Shown one piece after another: positions 1 through 10,889 of a DNA stretch of 64,000 nt (position 1 is the stretch's first letter; each line of letters opens with the position of its first letter). The translations under genes and the position numbers were made by a program. Origin of the DNA: Rattus norvegicus (taxonomy: Eukaryota; Chordata; Mammalia; Rodentia; Muridae); assembly GCF_036323735.1 (NCBI RefSeq), contig NC_086021.1:160242976-160306975 (forward strand). Reading direction: 5' to 3'. The notes beneath the pieces are model-generated. The model was not told where the DNA came from. It was given only the letters and a program-made list of their open reading frames with translations, and searched no databases.

Positions 1-637
1 AGCTCCAGGTCCAAGAGCGCTGCATGTGCATATTTATGCAGCGTCTGTGCTCAGTGCCATGACACTGGCAGGGTCATCAGCCAGCGCCCTCCTCTGGCTA
101 GGAGCAACGCCAAGTACTGTTGGTGTCTGACATTTAATTCTCCCGTTTTACCTGATAGTGAGACCAAGGCCCATTTGGCTTGATCAGACTGGAAGACGCT
201 GGAAGCGAAGGAGGCTCATGACCAAACAGGCCAAGCTGAAACTCTGCAAGACTCACTCTGCCATCTCCATCCCGGTCCAGTTTGCTGAACAGTTCTTCAA
301 GTTCCTAGACAAAAGCCAGCACCCTTCAGGCCTGGAGAGCCACCTTGCTCTGTCCCTCTGGCTCCAAGCACCCAAGTAGGGCACTTGGCTTATCCAAAGA
401 CTAAACTGTCTAGCTGTTTTACAAAGGCCGCTTCAGCTGGTTTGTTTGGATACTACATGGCTTTGCCAGTTGGGAGGGGGCAGCATCTGAAGGTCCTAAC
501 TCTAGAGATACTCAAGTGTTCACTCGGGGCAAGAATTTGCTGGAAACCGAGCCTGAACCTTACAGTTTATGGTCCAGCAAGGATATCAGATAGGAACAGT
601 AACAGGTGTAGCTAGGCTCACAAGCTGTGCTGGGCTA

Positions 638-722
638 GGCAGAAGAAGAAGGATATTTGGTTCAGGCAGAAGAAGGATATTTGGATCAGGCAGAAGAAGA
701 AGGGTATTTGGTTCAGGCAGAA
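638..722. repeat. Short tandem repeat, 24-27 bp unit, about 3 copies
   Basis: Three successive units begin ggcagaagaag and contain a gatatttgg or ggtatttgg core, ending in ttcagg or atcagg. A fourth partial copy starts at about 715. Unit length alternates 27, 24, 27, differing by one gaa triplet. All units are multiples of three, so one frame repeats G-R-R-(R)-R-I/V-F-G-S, but no gene model uses it. Confidence 0.75.
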
Positions 723-2511
723 GGACAGATGGAAGTGAAACTGAGGCAGCTGAGACCCTTGAAAGCAGCTGAAAGATTATGAGGATGGGCTGTGAGGGTG
801 AAGACTGACTCTCAAAGGTATCTCAGAGTTTTAGGCAACAACACTAGAAGCCATCAACAGATCTGAGATTACAAACCGCAGAAGAAAAACTGCTGTCTGC
901 CGGTGAGCTGGTTTTCCTGGCTCAACACTAAATGTGACCACTACAAATAACCATGCCACTGAGGTGGCTCTGGGTCTTCACCTGTTTCTCAAGACCGTGG
1001 AGCCCGATGCTTCGGCAGACCACAGCCAGCTCCTGCTCATTCAGGTGACCACTGCTTCCAACCCCCAGCTCATGCCAGATGCCCTGGACCTGGTTCTCAG
1101 GAGTGTTGAAGGAGGGGCTACAGGATTTTCGGGGTGTCCCGAAGACCTCACAACCCCAGGATCGCAGCTGGCCTGAAGCAAGGGAGGGTCACAGTTAAAT
1201 GCTGATAAATAATAATAATAAAGAAACCACAATGGAATACTTAGGCTTATGGGCATACGTTTCTTTCACAACTCAACAAGTAACATAAAAGCCAGTGTCC
1301 TCAAGCCTGAGTATTCCAAATGACACCATGGGCCGGGCGATGGAAAGCACACCCAAGGGCCTGTTGGTCTGTGGCCAGTGCAGCCTGATCCATAGATTGC
1401 AGGACATTATCCCAGTGCTGGAGACTTTCTGTATGCAGGACAATGAGGCCTCATCAAAACTAGAAACTCTGTGTTTTCATGGGTGGGCTAATATCTTTTC
1501 AGCTCCACAAATGCATCCACTGGGCACCTTCCAATTCTTTACAGTGGACTTGTGGCTGGGCACTCTGCAGCCAGAAGAGAATTCAGTTTGTGCAACCAGC
1601 CCCAGACACCTCCTTCCTGGTCACTGCAGCCTAATACATGAGTGTTAACATGCCACATTCATGTTCTCGCTTCTCCACTTGTCTCAAATGACTGCCCTCA
1701 TCTTTTTGGCTTTCCCCCATGAGGCAGTTTAAAAACAAAACTTTGAATTTTGATACTTTTTCTTCGACCACTACCAAGGGGTCTCTGCAACCTCAGAAGC
1801 CTTGAGACAGCTTTCACCAGCAGAACGTAAAAGAAGTCATGCTGTGTGATTGTGGGATAGGCTCCCATAGCACAAGAGATCAGCAGCCCAGCTGGCCAGA
1901 CCTTGTATGAGAAGACCTGAGCTATTATGCTATGAGGAAGACCAGTCATGCTGAGAGGTCATTTGATTCAAAGGCAGTCCTCATCTGAGACTCAGACCAG
2001 CTATGTGAATCACCTTCACGTCCTCCCCGGGTTCAGGACTTGTCCTTCATGGTCTTAGCAGAGGCCTTGGGTATCAGTGACACTGAGCCATGCTACCCAC
2101 CTTTTCCCCTAAGTACCTCAACCCCTTCCTAGAGCAGTTCTGCAGCAGCAGCCTGAAGCGTTTGGCTGCTGTGGCTATCAAGGCCTGGTGTGGCCCTCAC
2201 TCTTATTCTTAAATTCATCAAAAATGCTCTGCATGAGCCTTGGTTGCACTCAGTGAGAGGTGCTCGGACTGCCTTCAGCCTGTTGAAAGGGTGAGAAAGG
2301 CCTGAGCAGTTGCCTCCTGGCCAGTTCTTAGGACCTGCAGAGTGTTCGGGTACAGAGGACACCCCCATGCTGGCAAGCGACTTTTATCACTTCTGAGGCA
2401 TTACTCGTGTTGGTAGCTAACTGTATATTGTCTTCTTGCTTTCAAATTGTTTGCCACTGGCCTTGGTATAATCTCTCCAGTTAAGTTCCAAGAGTCAATT
2501 CATTTTTTTTA

Positions 2512-2513
<2 letters not shown>

Positions 2514-2587
<74 letters not shown>
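2514..2587. repeat. Microsatellite (GT)n followed by (CTGT)n
   Basis: About 33 bases of uninterrupted GT dinucleotide pass directly into about ten CTGT tetramers. The compound array abuts the B3 SINE that follows, a common arrangement when SINE tails seed microsatellites. Confidence 0.95.
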
Positions 2588-2589
2588 AT

Positions 2590-2862
2590 GTGTCCATTGA
2601 TACACATAGATGTAATGTGTGGAGATGTCAGGTGTCTTAATCACTTACCACCTTACTCTCCAGGACAGAGTCTCTCACTGAGCCTGGAACTTACTGACTG
2701 GGCTAGCCTAGGTAGTCAGCAAGTCCTAGGGATCCCCCTGTCTCTGCCTCACCGGTGCTGGGATTTCAGATGTGTGCTGACAAACCCAACTTTTTATATG
2801 AGTGCTGAGAGTCTGAATTCAGGGCCTCTGGTTATATAACAAGCTCTACTCACTGAGCCAGC
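2590..2862 (-). mobile_element. B3 SINE, reverse orientation
   Basis: Read on the minus strand the element begins with a tRNA-like head (tggctcagtgagtagagctt) and a gaggccctgaattcagact B-box-like stretch. It then has the B3-type body with agcaccggtgaggcagagac and an end near a microsatellite. It is divergent, so it is an old copy. Confidence 0.75.
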
Positions 2863-3634
2863 CCCGGGTTCTTAAGCACTATTTCATCCTCTGTCATCAC
2901 AGAAGCAAATAGGCAAATATGAGTCTGAAATAAATCAAGTCACCTCCCCAGAGAACTTCCATATTGTCTCCTAGGGTACTGCTACGTAAAACTTTCTGAG
3001 TTTCTGCACCCCCATGAACATGTAACACAACTGCCATCCCAGAAAGGTGCCATGGATTCCACATCCAGCTCATGCCTGGGCACCCAGTGGCTACCTGCGC
3101 TCAGTGTCACCCGCAGACCACAGCATTTCTGAAGGCCAAGAGCCCTGGTCCAGCTACACTCTCCTGACGCTGAAGTGCTGATGTGCTCACCTGTGGGCCT
3201 CTGGTTGCTGTGTCAGGCTCTTCAGGAGCAGGACCATGTGCTACTCTTCTAGAGGACAACTAAACCTGGGTGGGGTCTGACCCCCTTCACAGCACAAGAG
3301 ACGGTAGCAGGCCATGCGGGTCCCTTTGGCCTAAGACTCCTGGGTCATACCTGTCACCTGGGATCACACTGGAGCTCACAGGTCATGATCAAGAGCAACC
3401 GCACCCTGTGACATTGTGCAGAAGCCCCTGTCTCAGCAAGTGGTGGTCTTGGGGGAAATTGAAGACCAAGTGACTATCTCTGGGGTGAAGTCAATGTGCT
3501 AACCATCTCTGGAGGAGGAACCTACGAGGGCCTCACACATACACAACGTGAGTTCCCAAGACACTGCCCTCTCCAACAACCTGGCTCTCAGAGCTCTAAT
3601 CAGACACGGCATGAAATATGAAGCCACGGGTTAC

Positions 3635-3701
3635 CTTGTGCTTCAAATAATTCATTCTGAGGTTCTTTAGGGCTCTCGGCATCTTCATCTGACTTGAGGC
3701 T
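3635..3701 (-). CDS. Ninl: Ninl coding exon 5 (partial gene)
   Basis: Sixty-seven bases encoding roughly residues 152-173. It reads S-L-K-S-D-E-D-A-E-S, then an acidic run and E-L-F-E-A-Q, ending one base into the next codon. Upstream is a pyrimidine-rich acceptor (ttttctcccag) and downstream the donor aag|gtaacc. The previous exon ends in phase 0 and this one starts with a full codon (AGC), so the junction is clean. The segment matches the acidic linker after the serine-rich L-R-R-S-A-S-L-E-S stretch in the human protein as I remember it. No domain is expected here; it links the first EF-hand region to the next part of the calcium-binding N-terminus. Confidence 0.92.
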
Positions 3702-5135
3702 CTGGGAGAAAAGGGGAGAAAAGGATGTGAGCACCCCAGGGGGTGACGCAGTAGATGGAGCACCAGGAATAAGCACAAAGGACGTTGGGGTAGGAGGGGC
3801 TAACTGAAGATGCCCTCTGGCTGGCACCCCCAGGCTGAGGCTCAACAGGCTGTGGTCCCACTAAGCAGAGTTTTGCATGTTGTAAAGACTAACACCCTCT
3901 CCAAAGCAAAGGGTTCAGACATAAGGTTGGCTGCACACCTCGTTCTGCATACTCTGGCTCCTTAGCATAAACTACCAGCAGGCCACACTGAAAACACAAA
4001 AAGCCCCTGCATCCCACAGCAGAATCTGACCAGCTTTGACAGGAATTGTCCCACATTCCACTCATGGACAATTCAACAAATACTGTGACTATCATGGCCC
4101 TGTGCGCAATCCTTTATCATCCCTCAGTCCAGCAAACGGAAGGGCAAGCCTCTGCCCCTTTAGGTATTCTGGGGATAGCACAGTTCATAGCAAGCAGAGA
4201 GCAGAGAAGACAGGGCCATCAAGAAATGTGTGAGCTGAATAAAACCCTCACCACATCAGCAGGCCAGAGTTTACACTAGCTTCTGAGCCAGTGCTGTGTG
4301 ACCTGGGGCTTCCTGGATGAATGATTGGGTGACCATCTGGGTGACCAAGATTCTGTTCCTTTAAGGCTGCCCCAATTCCCAGGGGTCAGAATGCATGTTG
4401 GTAATAAACACTCCATTTTATTTTTCTAATGCATTTAACTCAGCTGCCAACAGCATTCTCTGTGTTTGTATTCTGAGTCAGAGATGAAGTATCACGATGA
4501 AGGTGGAGGGTCACTAACTCAGAAGTGTCCCCTCTCTCCCACCAGGCTTTACAGAGATCCCTTTTTCCACTGAGACACCTCACCTACCCAGTGCACAGAT
4601 GTCTTTACACGAAGCAGGAAAGGCTCCATTGCTAGCCACAATAGATGGGCTCTGGGCAGGGAAAGCAGGGCCAGCTCCCACCCTCCAGGAGGCATCCAGC
4701 TGCACCTGGCTGGACTACAGATGTGTGGGCCTTGCTATACCCTGAAGCAGACAGTATTGTGGAGGCAGTACCCACATCCCTAGCCCTGAGGCTTACCAAA
4801 GGCTTCTTTTCCCACTCCTTGGCACATGACGTTGACGTTACCTACCCTGTTCAGAAGTCCTAACTTGGACTTTCCATAATAAAAGGGAGGTGTGGCTGGT
4901 GAGCCCAGAGACAGAAATAAAGGTCACGACAAAGTTCCCATCACTCCAAATCTGAAGGAGTGTGGCCTGGGACCAGAAGTACCCCAGGTAGAGAAGAGAG
5001 CTTCACATGAAGCACAGCTGCCACGTGTACCCAGGCTGCTAACAACTCTCCAGGACCATTCTTCTGGGCAGCGACAAGTTAACAATTACGTCCCCAGTGT
5101 TTGCCAGTGTCAACGGGAGGGGCTGGCTGACTAAC
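3702..5135 (-). other. Ninl intron 4
   Basis: Intron of about 1.4 kb with GT (5134-5135 on the complement) and AG borders. I see no SINE of recognisable quality, no RNA gene and no conserved frame in it. Short ORFs on both strands are without visible protein similarity. Confidence 0.8.
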
Positions 5136-5308
5136 CTCCACACTTTCCAGAGATGCAGAACGTCTCAACGGAGGCTTCACACTGCCCTTGGCCTGCTGTT
5201 CTGATCCACATTTGGTTGTGGTGGCAGAATCACCGAGCTCAGGGAGGCTCCGACGGCCATACCACTTAGAGCCACTCATGTACTTTGGAGGGACAGCACA
5301 GGAAGTAG
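5136..5308 (-). CDS. Ninl: Ninl coding exon 4
   Basis: One hundred and seventy-three bases, finishing the codon begun in exon 3 (an Ala) and coding to about residue 151. It contains the landmark P-P-K-Y-M-S-G-S-K-W-Y-G-R-R-S, then L-R-R-S-A-S-L-E-S-V-E at the end. These match the corresponding human NINL segments as remembered (P-P-K-Y-V-N-G-S-K-W-Y-G-R-R-S). Acceptor ctccttccag and donor gag|gttagt are good. The R-R-S-A-S motif is a plausible basophilic kinase site; that is inference. It lies 3' of exon 3 across a 4.8-kb intron. Confidence 0.95.
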
Positions 5309-5817
5309 CTGGAAGGAGAAAAGGAGACAAGTGGAGAGGGGATGGCTATGAAGCAGGCTGTAGGCCCTGCATGGTGACATGACCCTCCCTAAGAAGCTGA
5401 ACTATTAACTCCCAGTATGGCCCACAGACACACTGCTGACCACTTGTTAGTCTGGAGGACACAAGGACACTGATCAGCTGACAGCTCATGGATGTCCTAT
5501 TACTTGATACAAAACCAGGAGTCAGGTTGGGCAAGACACTCCTACTGAGTACCAGGTGCTCTTTATGTTTTCTCAAGTATCTGAGGACTATTTCCCATAA
5601 CTCCTTCCTTACTGTATTGGACTCGGGGTTGCAGTGTGTGCCCCAACAAGCTAGGTTCAGTCACCATCACAATAACCTGATTAAAGAGCTGAGTTAACAG
5701 TGAAAAGCAGATGCACTCAATGTGCATTAAGAACAGGGATAAAGAGACCCAGTAACCCCCTCCTGTGGGAGAAAGGTACCTTCAGTGTCTTTAAATTCGT
5801 CACTAGTAATTCTCAGG

Positions 5818-5854
5818 AACCTTAACTTCAGGAACCTGCCTCGAGGTTAAGGTT
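5818..5854. other. Imperfectly spaced inverted repeat, 9-bp arms
   Basis: aaccttaac at 5818-5826 and its exact complement gttaaggtt at 5846-5854 are separated by 19 bases. Nothing around it suggests a transcribed RNA. Arms this short occur by chance in a window of this size. Confidence 0.5.
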
Positions 5855-7189
5855 TAACTAGAAGGCAAGAGATATGTATAAACTGGCACTGCAGATCAAG
5901 GTGTGGTTCTGGCTCTGCTATGACCCATCATTGTTTTGACTCCAGTCTCTCCTGCAAGGTGGTCTGACAAGCTGTCAGCCCTATGTGAAATTCTTTTGCT
6001 TTCCTGGGACAAGATCTCCCTTAACAGCAATTTCCTTCTCGCAGTATGAGATTTCTGGGGGGGAAATCCCAACTCCCTGGGTACTTTGTTTCAGTGGTCT
6101 GGATAGCCAGAGTGAGAGGCACATGTGTCTGTATGCTGGTTACATTAGGATATCAAACCCTCGGGATTAGAGGCACTCCATAGGCAAACATGAGCCACAA
6201 AGAAAAGCACACTGCAATCCTGTGCAGTCTAAAGTCCCAGGACAGCTGCAGCACGGACTGTGGTCTCCAGACTGAAAGGGACACTCTACACCCAACACTT
6301 CCTTGTGGTTCCCTCCTCCTTCCTCCGACCTGCACAGCTACACCATCCTGACCAATGTGGGAGGGGAGACAGAGAAGGCAAGCAGTCATGGTTAGGCTGT
6401 GGGTTCTGGAGAAGAAGTCAGGGTCGGGATTCCGAAGGAGTGCAGCTAAGGAGATGGATACGCCCACTGAGGCCAGCCTGGCCATGAAGCTGAGGAGCCC
6501 TCCATACACAGCAGGTATGTCTTGGGTTTTATCAAACAGAAGACAGTTTCATAAAGCCAAGAACCATCTGGCCTTTTTCCTCTGTGCTGATGGTTACTAC
6601 CTGCTGATCCTGGGACCACTAGAAGAGAAATCTGGGTGACCTAAGATAGACAGGAGTTGGAGATGAGGAACAAGGATTGGTGAGGTCAATGCTAAGTTCC
6701 AGTCTGAATATGCTGAATGTGAAGTGACAGTGTAGCATTCAAGGTGTCTGAAAATCCACAAGATGACTGCTGGGGCCCATTACCAGTCCTCATGAGTATT
6801 GCATGTTATGTTATCCACACCAACAGAATAGGCATTGGCAAGCCAGGTATAGTGTCCTTGAACGGACAGAAGTCATGGGGCATGTTGAGAGGAAGGAAAA
6901 GGTTCCATGTCCATGGAGAAATCAAGAGAACATACGAGGCACCCCTCCAACCCCCGGGCCAGAGTCAATTCCCCACAGGCAGAGAGGGAAAAAAGGGCCA
7001 CATAGTAAACTTCAAGCAGGCTAATCACTCTTCTTCTAGAGCTGTGGATACTCTGTCTCTGAAATCTTCTCAGAGGCCCTGACATGCTATTGTCTGTCTG
7101 TCTATCTGTGGTGTTGATAACATTTTGAATAAACAACTTACCTCCTACATTCTGCCTCAGTGTGTTTAAACCTAACCCAAGACCTTTCA

Positions 7190-7625
7190 GGTATGTAAAC
7201 AGAAGAACAAAGAAAACACAGCTTAGTTAGCAGCCAGAAAATACTAGCCAAGGTCAGAGAGCAGTAACACTTGCAAGGGCATACTTACAGTTCTCCATGG
7301 CTAGCAGCCAGCAGACAAGCCAAGGTTAGTACCTAACAAAGCAAGTCAAAGATGAACAGAGGGAGGGTCAGCATGTGACCATCCTTACTGGGAGAGCAGT
7401 GCACAGTCATCTCTTCAGGAGATAAGCTGAAACCTCCTGTCTCTGTCCAGCTTCTGCCAGAAATCCTATATAAAGCCCCTACAGCATAGCTCTGCAGTGT
7501 TTCCTTTGTTTGGAACCCCTTGCACCCTACAGACTTTCTCTCATGTTTCCTTAATAAATCTGTTTGCTTGGCTCTCAATAAGGAGCAGTTACAAAACAAA
7601 AGCTCTTGTCAGTAACTGGCTTCCA
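7190..7625 (+). mobile_element. LTR-like fragment with TATA box and polyadenylation signal
   Basis: The stretch has the order expected of a retroviral-type LTR. A promoter-like tataaag lies at about 7469, then some 80 bases on an aataaa at about 7553 is followed by a T/G-rich stretch. No internal coding region flanks it, so if it is an LTR it is solo or truncated. Family assignment and exact ends cannot be made by eye. Confidence 0.4.
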
Positions 7626-8302
7626 TTTGTAGGCAAAGCATGGCTGGGCATGGCTCACCCAGGTCTCTTGGGGAAACACCTCCTAGTAGGGCTAGAAGAG
7701 GACACCTGTCCTGTGCAGTGGGGAGCACCAAACACCTGGACAACCTTACAGAGAATGCCCACTGTCATCCTCCCCACCTGCCTCAGAGGAGACCCAGGCC
7801 ACCAGGCCAAGGCTATAGCCCCATCCTACAGTTATTCAGGCACAACAGAAAATGCTGCAACTTGCCCATATTTCTCTTCCTTGTGGGCTTCCTTGTGTCC
7901 AATGGCTCCCTTCATATTTCTGTGGTCCACGTCCTGTTCTAAGAATCTAAACAAAATAGCCCAAAGAGAAATCTCCCTCCATCATGGAGAAGCACTCCTC
8001 AGAAAAGAGGACCCACAGGGCTCTTCAGCACAGAAACAGCAACAGCAGAGCAATGGCAACAATGAGTGGGCAGTGTCTGCTCCCTACGGTGAACTCTCTC
8101 ATGAGGTGGGAGCACAGTATGTCATGGGGACCTAGCATTTTCCACCATTGCCCCAGCCAGCCCATCACATCACCAGCCTGATACACACTGTCTAACACCC
8201 TACAGGAGCCCCACTGTGTGGCTAGAGCCCTGGGCACCTACGTGCCATTAAGTGTGCTGACTATTGAGAAAGTGTAACAGGGTAGGAAAGACAAGTCCAC
8301 TT

Positions 8303-8330
8303 ACACGTAATGGCCTTTACCATTACGTGT
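8303..8330. other. Perfect inverted repeat (11-bp arms, 6-base loop)
   Basis: The arm acacgtaatgg at 8303-8313 is followed by ccttta and then the exact complement ccattacgtgt at 8320-8330. The fold would be a stable short hairpin on either strand. It lies in Ninl intron 3, far from exons. No flanking SINE explains it. Confidence 0.8.
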
Positions 8331-9081
8331 TAGGGGGAACAGAAGTGCAGGACTGCTATTCCTGTTCTAGGCATTTGGCCACATAGATAAACTCGTTGAA
8401 AGGGCAAGGTGGGAGGCACTAGACAAGAAGGAACTAGAAATTAGGATGAAGATGTTGCAACTGGAACCAAAAGGTAAGAAGTATAGTCAGATGGGTGAGG
8501 AGCGGGCAGTGGTCAGGAACAGGAGACGAGGAACGGGTACATTGGAGAATGAAAAAGACTGAACCAGACTCAACCCTGGAGGGCAATCTGGAGCTGACCC
8601 GGCTCTGTCACTTCAGGCCCACAGCACGAGGTCAGTTAGGGTGGTAGGTAGATGTTTTCAGACGGCTCCATAGCTATTTCCTCCAAATTGAAGCATTCTG
8701 TCCTCCAGTCAGGAGGGAGTTTCACAAGCCTGGCCAAGCTAATAAAATTCATCAGATTGAGGATGCTCAGAAAGACAGCAGGATTCACAAGACCCTTGCC
8801 CAAGATTATAACACACTGAACGACAGCTAGAAGAAAGACCGCTGGTGGTGCCCGGGTGAAGTGCCCATGCTCCCTTGAGACCCCTAATGACCTCACAGGC
8901 CTCCCCATGTGTTTGGCCTACTGTTGGTGCTCTGGCTAGAGTAAACAGACTGCTGTTCACATCTTGTCCCTAGAGTCACGCAACAGAGATGGAGAGAGGT
9001 TGGTCTCTCTCCAATGGCATGAGTGGCAGTATTTCGGGAAAGGCATGGGGCACTTAGTTTTCCAGTTTCTAATTCTAAGGT

Positions 9082-9103
9082 AAAAAAAAAAAAAAAAAAA
9101 AAA
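9082..9103. repeat. Poly-A run (22 A)
   Basis: Uninterrupted A tract. No SINE body was recognised on its left, so it is not clearly a retroposon tail. Confidence 0.85.
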
Positions 9104-10133
9104 GAATTGGTAGTGACTCTCTTCACATTTTCGCAGAGAAAGGTACAAGACAAATACTTGTGCAAGCAGTGTGGGGTTGACACAGACCTCAGAGCAGACC
9201 TATGTCCTGCGCCCAGAGCCTCTGGAATGAGAGAGGAGGTGGGGAAGGGGCTGACTATGCCATCCAGAACAAGAAGCACAGTGTTCTGACACTGTGTGCA
9301 TGGGGCTCAGGTACTGGGACACAGGGACTCAAATCCTAGCCACCACATACTATAGAAAAGGGCTAAATCTCTCTTCAGGTCAACTGTGGGTAAGCCAGCA
9401 CATGGAACTTCTAAGAGGGTAGACAGAACCTACATACAATACACATGAAGCTCAAAGCCTCACACTTAGAAAACACTTGGTGTGAGCCAGTCCCTCTGCC
9501 TGTCACTGTGACTCATCTCCATGCCTCTGGTCCCGACTAGGATCCTTCAACCCGCTACAGGGTCATACAGCATACCTGGACAGGTGGCTATCTCCAGTGA
9601 ACCCTGAAATCATCACTGTCTACCTTACACAGTCCTCATGTCCCTAAACAGACAAGCCTCCAGCTACCTCCCACCAGGCCCATTATTTTGTACCCCATAG
9701 TCCTTGGGCCTAGTGGCTTCCTGCCATGTGTCAGTTATACTTATTATCATGTTCCTGCCTCGCAGGCATTTCCACAGTGGGATTCCTGTTAGTCCTGTTA
9801 GCACAGTGCAACACCTCTGGCTATGAGAGCAGACGCTAGAGTCCAGGGCAGAGGGCCCGTCTGCTCGCTTAGTGCACCTGAGATCTCTGAGGCTCCACCT
9901 CTTGCTGCTCCACACCCCGCAGTGCCCTGTCAGTGGCCCTCTACAGGTAATGCAGTTAACGATCTGAAGACAGTCCCTGAAGAGGAAATCCAGATATTCT
10001 GCTCAAGTCTGCACTCGATGGCTTGTTGGTGACAAAAAAAAAAGGCTAGAATTTGGAAAAGTTAAGCTACACTCTGAGTGGCCATAGATAAATTAAGGAA
10101 AGAAACTGAAGCGCTTACAGGAAAGCCTCTTAC

Positions 10134-10230
10134 CTGACTCTGAAGAACTACCTTCCTCATCAGAGGGTTCTACGCCAGTAGCAGATGACAGCACAGCCAC
10201 AAAGCCTTCCTTGAATTCCTCAAAGTTAAC
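10134..10230 (-). CDS. Ninl: Ninl coding exon 3
   Basis: Ninety-seven bases coding residues 62-93 and the first base of codon 94. The peptide starts V-N-F-E-E-F-K-E-G-F-V-A-V-L and ends in an acidic/serine stretch (S-D-E-E-G-S-S-S-E-S). V-N-F-E-E-F is the typical end of a second EF-hand loop and its exiting helix, matching human NINL as remembered. Acceptor tctggcag and donor tcag|gtaaga are good. Exon 2 ends on a complete Arg codon, so the join gives R-V-N-F-E-E-F. Confidence 0.95.
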
Positions 10231-10701
10231 CTGCCAGAGTTTCAGTGAGAGGAAGACACTGTCACTTTCCACAGAATTTCATGGACTAAAAATCCCCTTG
10301 GAGTCTTTTTTTTTTTCCTCCCTCAAAAGACCTCTGATTATTGCCTTTCAGAGTAAGGATGTTCATTTCACTTTTCCAAATATATACTTAAAGTTGTTTC
10401 CACTAGAAGAATCTATTACAGAAGGTAAATGTGAACCACCACACCACCACCAAATAAACCATTTTACCAAACCAAACCAAACCACACAATTAAGAGAACA
10501 AGGGCAGCTGGGTGTAGCGGACCACATACACATGGGTAGCTATGGCTGCTTATGCTCCCTGAAGTTCTTTTTCTATCCATAGAACAACAGTTATTGCTGG
10601 TGACTTTTCCTCCCCAAGTGTCTTTCTTTGGCTGCTGTGTACCAATGCCCACGTGAGTGGCACAGCTCTGCTCTGTCCCTCAGCAGGAGTCCACAACTCA
10701 C
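10231..10701 (-). other. Ninl intron 2
   Basis: Intron of 471 bases between coding exons 2 and 3. Its donor reads agg|gtgagt on the minus strand. It contains C/A-rich low-complexity sequence around 10440-10490 and a T-rich run near 10308. No RNA gene or SINE is recognisable. Confidence 0.85.
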
Positions 10702-10884
10702 CCTGGCCAAGCGGCCATCTCCAAGAAGAATGTGAAGGAGTGCCGGCAGCTGCTCTTCCAGGCCAAGCTTAGTACATAGCTGGGTCAGCTCTTCCTGATC
10801 CAGAAACCCGGTCCCTGTGGTGTCACAGCTGCTGTAGACATCCCTGAGCCGTGACACATAGTGGTTCTCTTCTTCGTTGTCCAT
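10702..10884 (-). CDS. Ninl: Ninl coding exon 2, N-terminus of ninein-like protein
   Basis: Codons 1-61 of Ninl. The peptide starts M-D-N-E-E-E-N-H-Y-V and reaches the EF-hand-like loop D-T-T-G-T-G-F-L-D-Q-E-E (about residues 20-31), followed by a helix with L-T-Q-L-C. It ends D-G-R-L-A-R before a gtgagt donor. It differs from human NINL, as remembered, by one extra residue near the start (M-D-N-E-E-E versus M-D-E-E-E). The ATG has G at -3 and G at +4, a favourable context. The exon itself begins at 10895, giving eleven 5'UTR bases after the acceptor tgaccag. The family protein is about 1,400 residues, with N-terminal EF-hands and C-terminal coiled coils; only the beginning lies here. A second ATG just upstream is described separately. 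Confidence 0.96.
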
Positions 10885-10889
10885 CCCAT
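10785..10889 (-). other. Overlapping upstream ORF at the Ninl start
   Basis: An ATG at 10889-10887 precedes the Ninl ATG by five bases and is in another frame. It opens 34 codons ending in TGA at 10787-10785, entirely overlapping the start of the Ninl coding sequence. Its context is also good (G at -3, G at +4). No ATG is seen in the proposed exon 1, so on that transcript this would be the first ATG met by a scanning ribosome. The encoded peptide has no recognisable similarity. Confidence 0.8.

Larger units (their letters stand above)
1..3634 (-). other. Ninl intron 5 (partial), no further Ninl exon seen
   Basis: The stretch left of coding exon 3635-3701 was searched on the minus strand for the next Ninl exon, which should continue from phase 1 and lead towards the next EF-hand region. 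None was found, so that exon probably lies beyond the left edge. The stretch contains a short purine-rich tandem repeat (638-722), a GT/CTGT microsatellite (2514-2587) and a B3 SINE (2590-2862). Several protein-like but stop-broken frames occur between about 160 and 2370 and are treated as a finding. Confidence 0.6.
5309..10133 (-). other. Ninl intron 3
   Basis: Intron of 4.8 kb. It contains an LTR-like fragment (about 7190-7625), a perfect 11-bp inverted repeat (8303-8330), a weaker inverted repeat (5818-5854) and a run of 22 A (9082-9103). A 212-codon plus-strand open frame (7497-8135) begins inside the LTR-like fragment and is not considered a gene. The rest appears as unassigned intronic DNA. 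Confidence 0.75.

Noticed and set aside
7497..8135. 212-codon plus-strand frame as a gene
   Set aside because: It starts inside an LTR-like fragment, has no recognisable domain and no splice context, and is antisense to Ninl. Kept only as a low-interest note.
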